A DNA stretch of 64,000 bases from Paraburkholderia piptadeniae (GTDB taxonomy: Bacteria; Pseudomonadota; Gammaproteobacteria; Burkholderiales; Burkholderiaceae). This document shows, piece after piece, positions 25,144 to 34,444 of this stretch (position 1 is the first letter of the stretch; every line of letters starts with the position of its first letter). Below the pieces are notes generated by a model that saw only the letters and a program-made list of their open reading frames with translations, made no database searches and had not been told where the DNA came from. Position numbers and translations under genes: made by a program. The DNA is taken from the NCBI RefSeq assembly GCF_900007165.1, contig NZ_CYGY02000070.1:35957-99956 (forward strand). Reading direction: 5' to 3'.

Positions 25144-26199
25144 TCACTCCTCCTCTTCTTCCGCATGCGGGCTGGCAAGACTCCGCCAGAGCAGCACCGG
25201 AATAATCAGCGTGAACACGATCACTTCCTTATACGAGCTGGCCCAGAACGACGAATATGACTCCAGCAGTCCGACGAGTATCGAACCCGCCGCAGCGAGC
25301 GGATAGCTGACCAGCCCGCCGATGATCGCCCCGACGAAGCCCTTCAGGCCGATCAGAAAGCCCGAGTCGTAGTAGATCGTGGTCAGCGGCGCGACGAGAA
25401 TCCCGCACAGCACGCCGAGGCCTGCCGCGAGCGTGAACGCGAGTCGCCCAGCCTGCGTCGTACCGATGCCGACGAGCCGCGCGCCGAGCCGGTTCACCGA
25501 CGTTGCGCGCAAGGCCTTGCCCGAGATCGAGCGGTCGAAGTACACGTACAGCACGCCGATCAGCACGACGGCCACGCCGACCACCCACACGCTCTGCCCC
25601 GAGATCGACATGCTGCCGACGTTGAACGTCGCATCCGTGAACGCGTTGGTGCGCGAGCCTTCCGCGCCGAACATCACGAGCCCGAGGCCGACCATCGCGA
25701 AGTGCACGGCCACCGATACGATCAGCAGCAGGAGCGTCGTCGCTTCGGCAACAGGCTCGAACGCGAGGCGATAGACGAACGGCCCCATCGGCACGACGAT
25801 CAGCAGCGTCAATGCGATCTGCGCGATCATCGGCAGCGGCTGCATGAACACACCGCGCGTGATTGCATAGACGGCGACAGGGAACAGCAGATACTTACCA
25901 GCCAGCGTCGCGAGCGTACGCGCCGCATGACGCCGCCGTTCCGCATGCCGCGCCATGCCGGTCACTTCCACGACGAAGCAAGCAAGCCCCATCGCCATCA
26001 GCAGCCAGCAGGTCGCAGGAAACTTCTGCGTCTGCAACGCGGCAAGCGTCAGCGCACCGTACGAAACGAACTCCCCTTGCGGGATGAAAATGGCGCGCGT
26101 CACGGAGAACACCAGCACCAACGCGAGCGCAAGCAATGCGTAGATCGCGCCCGTCGTGATGCCGTCCTGCGCGAGGATCGCCGCAATTGATAGATCCAT
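25144..26199 (-). CDS. livH: Branched-chain amino-acid ABC permease LivH
   Basis: 351 aa with about eight to nine membrane spans. GAIYALLALALVLVFSVTRAI and IPQGEFVSYGAL mark the LivH family; the C-terminal half holds GLKGFVGAIIGGLVSYPLAAAGS. The chain is about 40-50 residues longer than E. coli LivH because of an Arg/His-rich loop near residues 90-105 (GMARHAERRRHAARTLA). It ends HAEEEEE. The ATG at 26199 starts MDLSIAAILAQDG. Confidence 0.92.
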   Translation of the reverse strand: MDLSIAAILAQDGITTGAIYALLALALVLVFSVTRAIFIPQGEFVSYGALTLAALQTQKFPATCWLLMAMGLACFVVEVTGMARHAERRRHAARTLATLAGKYLLFPVAVYAITRGVFMQPLPMIAQIALTLLIVVPMGPFVYRLAFEPVAEATTLLLLIVSVAVHFAMVGLGLVMFGAEGSRTNAFTDATFNVGSMSISGQSVWVVGVAVVLIGVLYVYFDRSISGKALRATSVNRLGARLVGIGTTQAGRLAFTLAAGLGVLCGILVAPLTTIYYDSGFLIGLKGFVGAIIGGLVSYPLAAAGSILVGLLESYSSFWASSYKEVIVFTLIIPVLLWRSLASPHAEEEEE

Positions 26200-26430
26200 A
26201 CTTCCTCGTCCTGGAACGTCGAAATCTAAAGTGAGAAACAGAGAGAACCGCAGTGAGAACCGGCTGATCGACCACCAGCCGCAAAGCAAAGCCGCACTTC
26301 ATAAAACAACTGCCGCGCCTGAGAAAACGACGCGGCAGAGCTTGCCATTGTTACCGACCAGAAATTGCCGCGTGACTTAAGAGCCGCCCTACTGACTCAT
26401 TGCCACGCGTTGCGAGAGATGCGCACCTTC

Positions 26431-27591
26431 TTAGTCGTTCTGAAGTTTCCACTTGCCATCGGAGATTTCGACGATCACGCGTGCGCGCTTGTCGAGACCG
26501 TTGTGGTCGGTGGCCGTCGTGTTCATGATGCCGTGCGCGAGTGGCAGATCCTTGACGTTCTCGAGCGCGTCACGCAGCGCGACGCGGAATGCTTCCGTGC
26601 CCGGCTGGCCTTTCTTCAGCGCTTCGGGAATCGCGCGCTGAAGCATCTGGCCCGCATCCCACGCGTGACCACCGAACGTCGCGACGGAGCCCGCACCATA
26701 CGCCTTCTCATAGGCGTTCTTGTACGCTTCCGACGACTTCTTCACCGGGTTCGAGTCGGGCAGTTGATCCGCGACGAGAATCGGGCCTGCGGGCAGCAAT
26801 TCGCCTTCGCAGTCCTTGCCGCACACGCGCAGGAAGTCGTTGTTCGCGACGCCGTGCGTCTGATAGATCTTGCCCTTGTAGCCGCGCTCTTTCAGCGCCT
26901 TCGCCGGCAGTGCCGAAGGCGTCCCCGAACCTGCGATCAGCACGGCATCCGCATTCGATGCAACGATCTTCAGCACCTGCCCCGTCACCGATGCATCGGT
27001 GCGGTTATAGCGCTCGTTGGCCACGAGCTTCAGATGATGCGCATTCGCCGCCTGGCCGAACACCGTGTACCAGTTCTCGCCATACGCATCCGCGAAGCCG
27101 ATGAACGCCACCGTCTTCACGCCGTGCTTTTCCATGTAGTCGGCGATCGCGTCAGCCATCAAGCCATCGTTTTGCGGCGTCTTGAATGCCCATGTGCGCT
27201 TTCCGTCCATCGGCGAAATGATGGCGGCCGATGCCGCGAGCGAAATCATCGGTGTCTTGCCTTCGGCGATCGGGTCGAGCATCGCGAGCGAGTTCGGCGT
27301 CACCGTCGAGCCGATGATCGCATCGACGTGATCTTCGTCGATCAGCTTGCGCGTGTTCTGCACTGCGCGGCTCGTATCCGATGCGTCATCTAGCACGATG
27401 TATTGCACGCTCTTGCCTGCGATCTCCTTCGGCAGCAGCGCAATCGTGTTTTTCTCCGGGATGCCGAGCGATGCGGCCGGTCCCGTCGTCGACAGCGTGA
27501 CGCCGATCTTCACTTGCGCCATCGCTCCCGTCGCGCCGCAAACGAGCGCCATTGCAATCGCGGAACGGACCCACTTCTTTGTCGTTTTCAT
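26431..27591 (-). CDS. Branched-chain amino-acid-type periplasmic binding protein (copy A)
   Basis: 386 aa with a signal peptide cut after MKTTKKWVRSAIAMALVCGATGAMA. The periplasmic binding fold of the Leu/Ile/Val class is indicated by IGVTLSTTGPAASLGIPEKN, AIIGSTVTPNSLAMLD and TYGENWY-like DAYGENWYTVFGQ. An unusual extra pair of cysteines occurs in RVCGKDCEG. It is close in sequence to the next gene (27860-29026) along its full length, including RVCGKDCEG. It precedes livH by 230 bp on the same strand and probably supplies this importer. Confidence 0.9.
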   Translation of the reverse strand: MKTTKKWVRSAIAMALVCGATGAMAQVKIGVTLSTTGPAASLGIPEKNTIALLPKEIAGKSVQYIVLDDASDTSRAVQNTRKLIDEDHVDAIIGSTVTPNSLAMLDPIAEGKTPMISLAASAAIISPMDGKRTWAFKTPQNDGLMADAIADYMEKHGVKTVAFIGFADAYGENWYTVFGQAANAHHLKLVANERYNRTDASVTGQVLKIVASNADAVLIAGSGTPSALPAKALKERGYKGKIYQTHGVANNDFLRVCGKDCEGELLPAGPILVADQLPDSNPVKKSSEAYKNAYEKAYGAGSVATFGGHAWDAGQMLQRAIPEALKKGQPGTEAFRVALRDALENVKDLPLAHGIMNTTATDHNGLDKRARVIVEISDGKWKLQND

Positions 27592-27796
27592 TGCATGTCT
27601 CCAAACGCTTTAAATGCGTGTCGTAATCCAGTTCGAGAACCGGGTAACTGAATCTAGTTATCGGGTATAAGCCTGCCAAGCATGGTTTTCCCTGCTCGTT
27701 GCAATTGAGTCAACTCCAGGCTTTACCGCTTTAGTTGTCTCCCCTGTGGATCAAGCTGAAGCTGCACTGCTTTATTCGATTCATCTCGCGTGCAAT

Positions 27797-27828
27797 AAAA
27801 AAGACGCGTCAACTGCCCGCGTCTTTTT
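27797..27828 (-). terminator. Terminator after binding protein copy B
   Basis: On the minus strand AAAGACGCG/CGCGTCTTT arms pair around a short loop, followed by a T run. It lies 32 bp after the stop of the gene ending at 27860, so copy B is probably transcribed apart from copy A. Confidence 0.8.
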
Positions 27829-27859
27829 GAATGAATTCGAGTTCGTTAATTCTTCTCGT

Positions 27860-29026
27860 TTAATCGGAAGCAAGCTTCCATTTGCCGTCGACGATTTGCA
27901 CCATCACGCGCGCCCGCTGATCGAGACCCGCGTGGTCGTTCGCGCTCATGTTGAAGATGCCGTGCGAGCCCGGCATGTCCTTCGTGCTTTCGAGCGCGGC
28001 ACGCAGCGCTTCACGGAATTGCGCCGTGCCCGGCTGGCCCTTTTTCAACGCGACGGGAATCGCGCGTTGCAGCAGCAGGCCTGCGTCCCACGCATGGCCA
28101 CCGAAAGTCGAAATCGAACCAGTGCCATTCGCGCTTTCGTAAGCGCGCTTGTACGCGAGCGACGCCTTCTTCACGGGATTCGAATCGGGCAATTGATCTG
28201 CGACGAGCAGCGGACCCGCAGGCAAATACGTGCCCTCACAGTCCTTGCCGCATACGCGCAGGAAATCGTTGTTCGCGACGCCATGCGTCTGATAGTACTT
28301 GCCCTTGTAGCCGCGCGCGCGCAGCGTCTTTTCCGGCAGCGCGGCCGGTGTGCCCGCGCCGGCGATCAGCACGGCATCCGGGTTCTGCGACATCATCTTG
28401 AGCACCTGGCCCGTCACCGATGCATCGTTGCGCGCGAAACGCTCATTCGCGACGACCTTGATCTTCGCGAGATCGGCGGCCTTGCCGAACTCCTTGAACC
28501 AACTCTCGCCATACGCATCCGAGAAGCCAATGAAGGCCATCGTCTTCACGCCGTGATTCGCCATATGCTGCGCAATGGCCGTGGCCATCAGGATGTCGTT
28601 CTGCGGCGTCTTGAAGACCCACGAGCGCTTTGCATCCATCGGTTCGACGATCGATGCGGCCGCTGCCATCGAGATCATCGGCGTTTGCGTTTCGTTCGCG
28701 ATGTCGATCATCGCTAGCGAGTTCGGCACGACAGTCGAGCCGATCAATGCGTCGACGTGGTCTTCACTGGTGAGCTTGCGCGCGTTCTTGACGGCTTGCG
28801 TCGAATCGGTTGCATCGTCGAGCACGATGTAGTCGATTTTCTGGCCCGCGATTTCCTTCGGCAGCAACGCGCTGGTGTTCTTCTCCGGAATGCCGAGCGA
28901 GGCCGCCGGCCCCGTTGCCGACACTGTCATGCCGATTTTCACGTCCGCCCATGCTGCGCCGCTGTACGTTGCGCACACGCCCGTCGCGACCAATGCCGCG
29001 CTGATCCAACGCAATGCCGACTTCAT
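27860..29026 (-). CDS. Branched-chain amino-acid-type periplasmic binding protein (copy B)
   Basis: 388 aa with a signal peptide ending SGAAWA before DVKIG. Blocks such as KIGMTVSATGPAASLGIPEKN, LIGSTVVPNSLAMID and RVCGKDCEG are nearly the same as in the gene at 26431-27591, showing a tandem duplication. The Cys pair is conserved in both. A terminator lies after the stop at 27860. The two copies may bind different ligands or be expressed under different conditions. Confidence 0.9.
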   Translation of the reverse strand: MKSALRWISAALVATGVCATYSGAAWADVKIGMTVSATGPAASLGIPEKNTSALLPKEIAGQKIDYIVLDDATDSTQAVKNARKLTSEDHVDALIGSTVVPNSLAMIDIANETQTPMISMAAAASIVEPMDAKRSWVFKTPQNDILMATAIAQHMANHGVKTMAFIGFSDAYGESWFKEFGKAADLAKIKVVANERFARNDASVTGQVLKMMSQNPDAVLIAGAGTPAALPEKTLRARGYKGKYYQTHGVANNDFLRVCGKDCEGTYLPAGPLLVADQLPDSNPVKKASLAYKRAYESANGTGSISTFGGHAWDAGLLLQRAIPVALKKGQPGTAQFREALRAALESTKDMPGSHGIFNMSANDHAGLDQRARVMVQIVDGKWKLASD

Positions 29027-29253
29027 TCCGCTCCTCTATGCCCGATGTTCGAGTTGATTCGAATACGTTGAAATGCCGACCCGATGGTCAGCGAATGGCG
29101 AGTGTAGCGGACGCATACTACGCGCGGCAAGCGGTTTGAAGGCTTTGAATCTTTGGGGAAAATGCTGCGGGAGAAACGCGTGCGGAGGCGCCAGAATTAC
29201 AATGCTGCGCGAGGGCGGAGCATGCGCCATTAAAGCGATTTTGGATGGGAAAA

Positions 29254-29291
29254 GTAAAAAGCGCTGTTGGACTAAATCCAACAGCGCTTTT
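29254..29291 (-). terminator. Bidirectional terminator
   Basis: AGCGCTGTTGGA pairs with TCCAACAGCGCT around a short loop, with A run on one side and T run on the other. On the minus strand it ends the second liv operon about 230 bp after its last stop. Confidence 0.88.
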
Positions 29292-29480
29292 GTATGGGCA
29301 CTGAGTGCCTCATTGTCTCCTCGTTCTCCACCTGCAAAATTCGGTGCATCAGAACTGTGTGAAGATTAAACGGGGACCGTTTGACGGGCAACTAGCATTT
29401 ACCCTAGTGGTGCAGCGCCGCACATAAATGGGGCGGGTTCTTGTAGTTTCGCTTCGTTTTCGGCGCAGATCAGCCGCATT

Positions 29481-29513
29481 ACGCAATTGATTCGGATGGC
29501 GAATCAATTGCGT
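29481..29513. repeat. Perfect 14-bp inverted repeat after livM of cluster 2
   Basis: ACGCAATTGATTCG and CGAATCAATTGCGT, 5-bp loop GATGG, 7 bp beyond the stop of the permease gene ending at 29521. There is no T run, so it is not a standard terminator. An mRNA 3' stem is the simplest reading. Confidence 0.6.
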
Positions 29514-29520
29514 CATCCGC

Positions 29521-30495
29521 TCACGCTCGCAGCGGTTTAAAGCGCTGGACGATCTCGCCGACGATGCCGCGCCTGAACGCGAGCACGCAGAGAATGAAGA
29601 TGATGCCCATCACGATCGTCGCGGACTCGCCGAGCGAGTGAAACCAGTCGACGCCCGTCACTGATGCAATTACACCGCCGATATCGCCGAGCCGGTCCTC
29701 TAGCGCGACGATCAGCGCGGCGCCGAGCAATGGCCCGAACAGTGTGCCCATGCCGCCCACCAGCGTCATCAGCACGACGAGGCCCGACATCGTCCAGTAC
29801 GCATCTCCGAGCGTTTCGAAGCCGAGTACGAGCACCTTCAGCGCCCCAGCAAGACCCGCGAGACCCGCCGACAGAACGAACGCCAGCAGCTTGAAGCGGT
29901 TGGTGTCGTAGCCCAGCGAGATCGCGCGCGGCTCGTTTTCCTTGATCGCGATCAGCACCTGCCCGAACGGCGAATGCACGATGCGCACGATCAACAGAAA
30001 CGCCAGCACCATCACGACGAGCACGATGAAGTACAGCGTCAAATCCGACGAAAGGCTCAGCACGCCGAATAGCTTGCCACGCGGCACGCCTTGCAGGCCG
30101 TCTTCGCCGTGCGTGAACGGCGCTTGCAGGAACACGAAGTAGACCATCTGCGCAAGCGCGAGCGTCACCATCGCGAAGTAAATGCCCTGACGGCGAATCG
30201 CGAACAGGCCGACGACCAAACCGAGCAATGTCGCGGCCGCAGTGCCCGCGATCAAGCCGAGCTCGGGCGACAGGCCGACCGTCTGGATCGCGTAGCCGGT
30301 GATGTAGCCGGCCGTCGCCAGGAACATTGCGTGGCCGAACGACAGCAGGCCCGTGTAGCCAATCAGAAGATTGAATGCGGCCGCGAACAGCGCAAAGCAC
30401 AGCACCTTCATCACGAACACGGGGTACGCGCCGACGAACGGCGCGGCGATGAGCGCGATCAGCAACAAACTGTAGAGCGCTTTTCTCTGCATCAT
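29521..30495 (-). CDS. livM: Branched-chain amino-acid ABC permease LivM (cluster 2)
   Basis: 324 aa with about eight spans. IGYTGLLSFGHAMFLATAGYITGY identifies LivM, with the cytoplasmic loop KENEPRAISLGYDTNRFK contacting the ATPase and GGMGTLFGPLLGAALIV late in the chain. The ATG at 30495 overlaps the livH stop (ATGA). It is the last gene of a five-gene set running livG, livF, binding protein, livH, livM on the minus strand. Confidence 0.93.
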   Translation of the reverse strand: MMQRKALYSLLLIALIAAPFVGAYPVFVMKVLCFALFAAAFNLLIGYTGLLSFGHAMFLATAGYITGYAIQTVGLSPELGLIAGTAAATLLGLVVGLFAIRRQGIYFAMVTLALAQMVYFVFLQAPFTHGEDGLQGVPRGKLFGVLSLSSDLTLYFIVLVVMVLAFLLIVRIVHSPFGQVLIAIKENEPRAISLGYDTNRFKLLAFVLSAGLAGLAGALKVLVLGFETLGDAYWTMSGLVVLMTLVGGMGTLFGPLLGAALIVALEDRLGDIGGVIASVTGVDWFHSLGESATIVMGIIFILCVLAFRRGIVGEIVQRFKPLRA

Positions 30496-31376
30496 TTTTC
30501 CTTGCCGAAGAGACCTGCCGGACGCACGAGCAATACGAGCGCCATGATCACGAAGACCACGGTCGCCGACGCTTCCGGATAGAACACGCGCGTGAACCCT
30601 TCGATCACACCGAGCAGCAGGCCCGTGAGGATCGAGCCCATGATCGAGCCCATCCCGCCGATCACGACGACGGCGAACACGGTGATGATCATCGGCTGAC
30701 CCATCAGCGGCGAAACCTGGATCACGGGCGCGGCGAGCACACCCGCAAACGCGGCCAGCGCGACGCCGAAGCCATACGTCAGCGTGACCATCATGGGCAC
30801 GTTCACGCCGAATGCCTCGACGAGCTTCGGATTCTCCGTGCCCGCGCGCAGGTACGCGCCGAGGCGCGTCTTCTCGATCACGAACCAGGTCGCGAAGCAT
30901 ACGATCAACGACGCGACGACCACCCACGCGCGATAGTTCGGCAGGAACATGAAGCCGAGATTGGTTGCGCCCGCAAGCGCCGACGGCACGTCGTACGGCT
31001 GCCCCGACGAACCGTAGATCGACCGGAACACGCCTTCGACGACCAGCGTGAGACCGAACGTGAGCAGAAGGCCATAGAGGTGATCGAGCTTGTACAGCCA
31101 GCGCAGCATCGAGCGTTCGATCAACACGCCGAAAAGCCCGACGATCAGCGGCGCAAGGACGAGCATCACCCAGTACGGCAAACTGAAATACGACAGGCCC
31201 ATCCACGTGAGCATCGCACCCAGCATGAACAATGCGCCGTGCGCGAAGTTGATCACGTTGAGAAGACCGAAGATCACGGCCAGTCCAAGACTCAGGATCG
31301 CGTAGAACGAACCGTTCACGAGTCCGAGCAGGAGCTGGCTGAGCATCGCCGGTAGCGGAATGCCAAAGATATCCAT
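30492..31376 (-). CDS. livH: Branched-chain amino-acid ABC permease LivH (cluster 2)
   Basis: 294 aa from ATG 31376 (MDIFGIPLPAMLSQLLLG). NGSFYAILSLGLAVIFGLLNVINFAHGA is the LivH hallmark, and the cytoplasmic loop RAGTENPKLVEAFGVNV is present. An in-frame ATG 11 codons earlier (31409) is possible but neither has a strong ribosome-binding site. The stop overlaps livM. Confidence 0.92.
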   Translation of the reverse strand: MDIFGIPLPAMLSQLLLGLVNGSFYAILSLGLAVIFGLLNVINFAHGALFMLGAMLTWMGLSYFSLPYWVMLVLAPLIVGLFGVLIERSMLRWLYKLDHLYGLLLTFGLTLVVEGVFRSIYGSSGQPYDVPSALAGATNLGFMFLPNYRAWVVVASLIVCFATWFVIEKTRLGAYLRAGTENPKLVEAFGVNVPMMVTLTYGFGVALAAFAGVLAAPVIQVSPLMGQPMIITVFAVVVIGGMGSIMGSILTGLLLGVIEGFTRVFYPEASATVVFVIMALVLLVRPAGLFGKEK

Positions 31377-31506
31377 TGAAGCCGTCGTCAAAGTGAAAGC
31401 GGCATGCACGCGTCAGGCCTGCGAAGGCCCGACACGTCCAGCACGCAGAACATCGACGCCTGCTTTGTCTTGATGAATCAGACCAGCAGGCGCTCCTCGG
31501 CGCCGC

Positions 31507-32721
31507 TTATTTCCACAGCGCGCAGCGCGTTTCCTGCTTCGTCGTAAAGGCCTGTTCCCCCGGAATCGTGGCGGTGATCTTGTAGTAATCCCACGGCTCC
31601 TTCGACTCGGCCGGCGTCTTCACCTGCATCAGGTACATGTCGTGGATCATGCTGCCGTCCTGACGGATGTAGCCCTTTGCATAGAAGTCGTCGATCTTCT
31701 GCTTCTTCAGCTGCGCCATCACCTTGTCGGCGTCCGTCGAACCGACCGTCTGCACTGCCTTCAGGTAGGTCATCGTCGCCGAATAGTCGGCCGCCTGCAG
31801 GCTCGACGGCATCTTCTTCATCTTCTCGAAGTAGCGCTGCGCCCACTTGCGCGTGGTCGCGTCCTTGTTCCAGTACCAGCTGTCCGTCAGCACGAGGCCT
31901 TGCGTCGTTTCGAGGCCGAGGCTGTGGATATCGTTGATGAAGATCAGCAGCGCGGCGAGCTTCATCGACTTCGTGATGCCGAATTCCTTCGCGGCCTTGA
32001 TCGCGTTGATCGTGTCGCCGCCCGCGTTCGCGAGGCCGAGGATCTGCGCCTTCGATGCTTGCGCCTGCAACAGGAACGAAGAGAAGTCCGATGCCGACAG
32101 CGGGTGACGCACAGCGCCGACCACCTGGCCGCCATTGGCCTTCACGACGTCGCTGGTCGCCTTTTCGAGCGCCTTGCCGAACGCGTAGTCAGCCGTCAGG
32201 AAGTACCACGTCTTGCCGCCCTGCTTCGTCACGGCCGAGCCCGTGCCCTTCGCGAGCGCCGTCGTGTCGTACGCATAGTGAATCGTGTACGGCGTGCACT
32301 GCTCGTTCGTGAGCGTATCGGCGCCCGCGCCGATGCTGATGTACACCTTGTGCTTCTCGCCCGCGACCTGGTTCATCGACAGCCCCGTCGCGGAGTTCGT
32401 GCCGCCGACCAGCAAGTCGACGCCGTCGCGGTCGAACCATTCACGCGCGCGCGAAGCGGCGATGTCGGCCTTGTTCTGGTGGTCCGCATACACGACCTGA
32501 ATCGGCTTGCCGTTCACCTTGCCGCCGAAATCCGCCACTGCCATGCGAATCGCTTCGAGACCACCCTGCCCGTCGATGTCGGCATAGAGACCCGACATGT
32601 CGGTGATGAAACCGATCTTCACTGCATCGTCGGCAGCCCGCGCGCTGCCCGTCGTCAATGCGACGCTTGCGGCCGCCGCAAAACAGATTGACGCGAGTCG
32701 CGCGAGTGTCTTCCTTTTCAT
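31507..32721 (-). CDS. ABC transporter substrate-binding protein, branched-chain amino-acid/amide class
   Basis: 404 aa. Signal peptide ends GSARA before ADDAVK. It begins KIGFITDMSGLYADIDGQGGLEA and has LVGGTNSATGLSMNQVAGE and the C-terminal KQETRCALWK, typical of the larger family of binding proteins for amides, aromatics and branched acids rather than strict Leu/Ile/Val proteins. It is unlike the two copies at 26.4-29.0 kb. It lies between livF and livH of cluster 2. Confidence 0.9.
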   Translation of the reverse strand: MKRKTLARLASICFAAAASVALTTGSARAADDAVKIGFITDMSGLYADIDGQGGLEAIRMAVADFGGKVNGKPIQVVYADHQNKADIAASRAREWFDRDGVDLLVGGTNSATGLSMNQVAGEKHKVYISIGAGADTLTNEQCTPYTIHYAYDTTALAKGTGSAVTKQGGKTWYFLTADYAFGKALEKATSDVVKANGGQVVGAVRHPLSASDFSSFLLQAQASKAQILGLANAGGDTINAIKAAKEFGITKSMKLAALLIFINDIHSLGLETTQGLVLTDSWYWNKDATTRKWAQRYFEKMKKMPSSLQAADYSATMTYLKAVQTVGSTDADKVMAQLKKQKIDDFYAKGYIRQDGSMIHDMYLMQVKTPAESKEPWDYYKITATIPGEQAFTTKQETRCALWK

Positions 32722-32769
32722 TACTGTCTCCTTCTTTCTGCGTTGTGGTTGTCAGAGGCAATCAGGTGC

Positions 32770-33525
32770 TTACACCCCGAGCAGATCGTGCAGCACCGGC
32801 ATTTTGCTTTCGAGCTCCTTGGCTTCGAAGTGCTCGACGATGCGTCCATGCTCCATCACATAGAAACGATCGGCGAGCGGCGCGGCAAAGCGGAAGTTCT
32901 GTTCGACCATGACGATCGTGTAGCCGCGCGCCTTCAGCGTCACGATCATGCGGGCGAGAGCTTGCACGATCACAGGCGCAAGACCCTCGGAGATTTCATC
33001 GAGCAACAGCAGGTTCGCGCCCGTACGCAGAATGCGCGCGACAGCGAGCATCTGTTGCTCGCCGCCCGACAGACGCGTGCCCTGGCTCATCCGCCGTTCC
33101 TGGAGATTGGGAAACATCTGGTAGATCTCGTCGACCGACATCATCAACGACTTGTCGCCGACGGGCGGCGGCAGCAGCAGATTTTCTTCGCACGACAGAC
33201 TCGAAAAAATGCCGCGCTCTTCCGGGCAATAACCGACACCGCAGTGAGCGATTCGATGCGTCGGCATCGAAATCGTTTCGCGCCCGCCGACACGGATCGC
33301 CCCCGTGCGGCGCCCCGTCAGGCCCATGATTGCTCGCAGCGTCGTGGTGCGGCCCGCGCCATTGCGGCCGAGCAGCGTGACGACTTCGCCGCGGCTCACG
33401 GTCAGATCGACGCCGTGCAGAATGTGCGATTCGCCATACCACGCCTGCAAGCCGGCGATTTCCAGTGCCGGTTCGCCGCTCACCACACTCACTGCCGTGT
33501 TTTCCTGTTCGCTCACTGTGCTCAT
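32770..33525 (-). CDS. livF: LivF-type ABC ATPase with Arg in the Walker A position (cluster 2)
   Basis: 251 aa. The Walker A reads GRNGAGRTT (residues 53-61); the invariant Lys is replaced by Arg59. Signature LSGGEQQMLAVARIL is intact, and Walker B reads LLLLDEISEGLAP, where DEPSEGLAP is usual. The chain otherwise resembles LivF through its C-terminal end. The ATG at 33525 overlaps the livG stop (ATGA). Start residue set by that overlap. Low or altered ATPase activity, with the partner LivG site doing more of the work, is one inference. Confidence 0.88.
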   Translation of the reverse strand: MSTVSEQENTAVSVVSGEPALEIAGLQAWYGESHILHGVDLTVSRGEVVTLLGRNGAGRTTTLRAIMGLTGRRTGAIRVGGRETISMPTHRIAHCGVGYCPEERGIFSSLSCEENLLLPPPVGDKSLMMSVDEIYQMFPNLQERRMSQGTRLSGGEQQMLAVARILRTGANLLLLDEISEGLAPVIVQALARMIVTLKARGYTIVMVEQNFRFAAPLADRFYVMEHGRIVEHFEAKELESKMPVLHDLLGV

Positions 33526-34301
33526 GCATGCGCTCCGGCAAGCGCCGCGTCCGCACTGCCCATATAGGCTTGCATGACGAGCGGATTCTTCGAGACTTCC
33601 GCGTACGTGCCTTCGGCGAGCACTTCGCCGCGTTGCAGGACGGTAATCGTGTCGGAGATGCCGGCAATCACATTCATGTTGTGTTCGACCATCAGGATCG
33701 TGCGACCGCTCGATACTTTTTTGATCAGCGCAGTCACGCGGTCGACGTCTTCGTGACCCATGCCTTGCGTCGGTTCATCGAGCAGCATCAGTTCAGGTTC
33801 CATCGCGAGCGTCGTCGCGATTTCGAGCGCGCGCTTGCGGCCATACGACAGTTCTACGGTGCGCACGTCGGCGAAATCGGTCAGACCGACCTGCGTCAGC
33901 AAATCGATTGCGCGATCATCGAGTTCACTCAACGTGCGCTCGCTCTTCCAGAAATGAAATGCCGTGCCCAGCTGACGCTGCAAGCCGATGCGCACATTCT
34001 GCAAAGCCGTCAGATGCGGAAATACAGCGGAAATCTGGAATGAACGGATAATGCCGCGGCGCGCGATCTGCGCCGGGCGCTCGCCCGTGATGTCGATGCC
34101 GTTAAAGACGATCTGACCCGCAGTGGGCACGAGAAATTTGGTGAGCAGATTGAAGCAGGTGGTCTTGCCTGCGCCGTTCGGCCCGATAAGCGCGTGGATA
34201 GAACCGCGCTTCACGCGAAGGTTCACACTGTTGACTGCGGTAAAACCTTTGAACTCACGTGTGAGCCCGCGCGTTTCGAGTATCGTATCGCCGAGAATCA
34301 T
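33522..34301 (-). CDS. livG: Branched-chain amino-acid ABC ATPase LivG (cluster 2)
   Basis: 259 aa from ATG 34301, which has GAAGGGAAC upstream; an ATG four codons earlier is less well placed. Walker A GPNGAGKTTCFN is canonical. The signature position reads LSYGRKRALEIA rather than LSGGQ. Walker B is LMLLDEPTQGM and the H-loop is VEHNMNVI. It heads the second liv operon, where its normal Walker A sits beside the Arg-containing site of LivF. Confidence 0.9.
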   Translation of the reverse strand: MILGDTILETRGLTREFKGFTAVNSVNLRVKRGSIHALIGPNGAGKTTCFNLLTKFLVPTAGQIVFNGIDITGERPAQIARRGIIRSFQISAVFPHLTALQNVRIGLQRQLGTAFHFWKSERTLSELDDRAIDLLTQVGLTDFADVRTVELSYGRKRALEIATTLAMEPELMLLDEPTQGMGHEDVDRVTALIKKVSSGRTILMVEHNMNVIAGISDTITVLQRGEVLAEGTYAEVSKNPLVMQAYMGSADAALAGAHA

Positions 34302-34444
34302 GTTCCCTTCCATGCGAAGTAAGGCGAAGCACTACCGCGTTTTATTTCGCGCGAGGATTCGGCGCGACTGTTCATTGGCGAAGACGTCCCCGAGCCAATC
34401 GTGGCGTGGTGCACCAACGCGGACGGTCATCCATGCCGCACCAC

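Larger units (their letters stand above)
29027..29520. other. Intergenic region between the two liv clusters
   Basis: No gene. It holds the upstream region of binding protein copy B, an intrinsic terminator at 29254-29291 and a 14-bp inverted repeat at 29481-29513. I see no clear promoter. Confidence 0.4.

Noticed and set aside
34407..34416. TGGTGCACCA as an NtrC activator site
   Set aside because: It lies downstream of the sigma-54-like box relative to transcription, whereas enhancers lie upstream, and it occurs by chance readily in GC-rich DNA.
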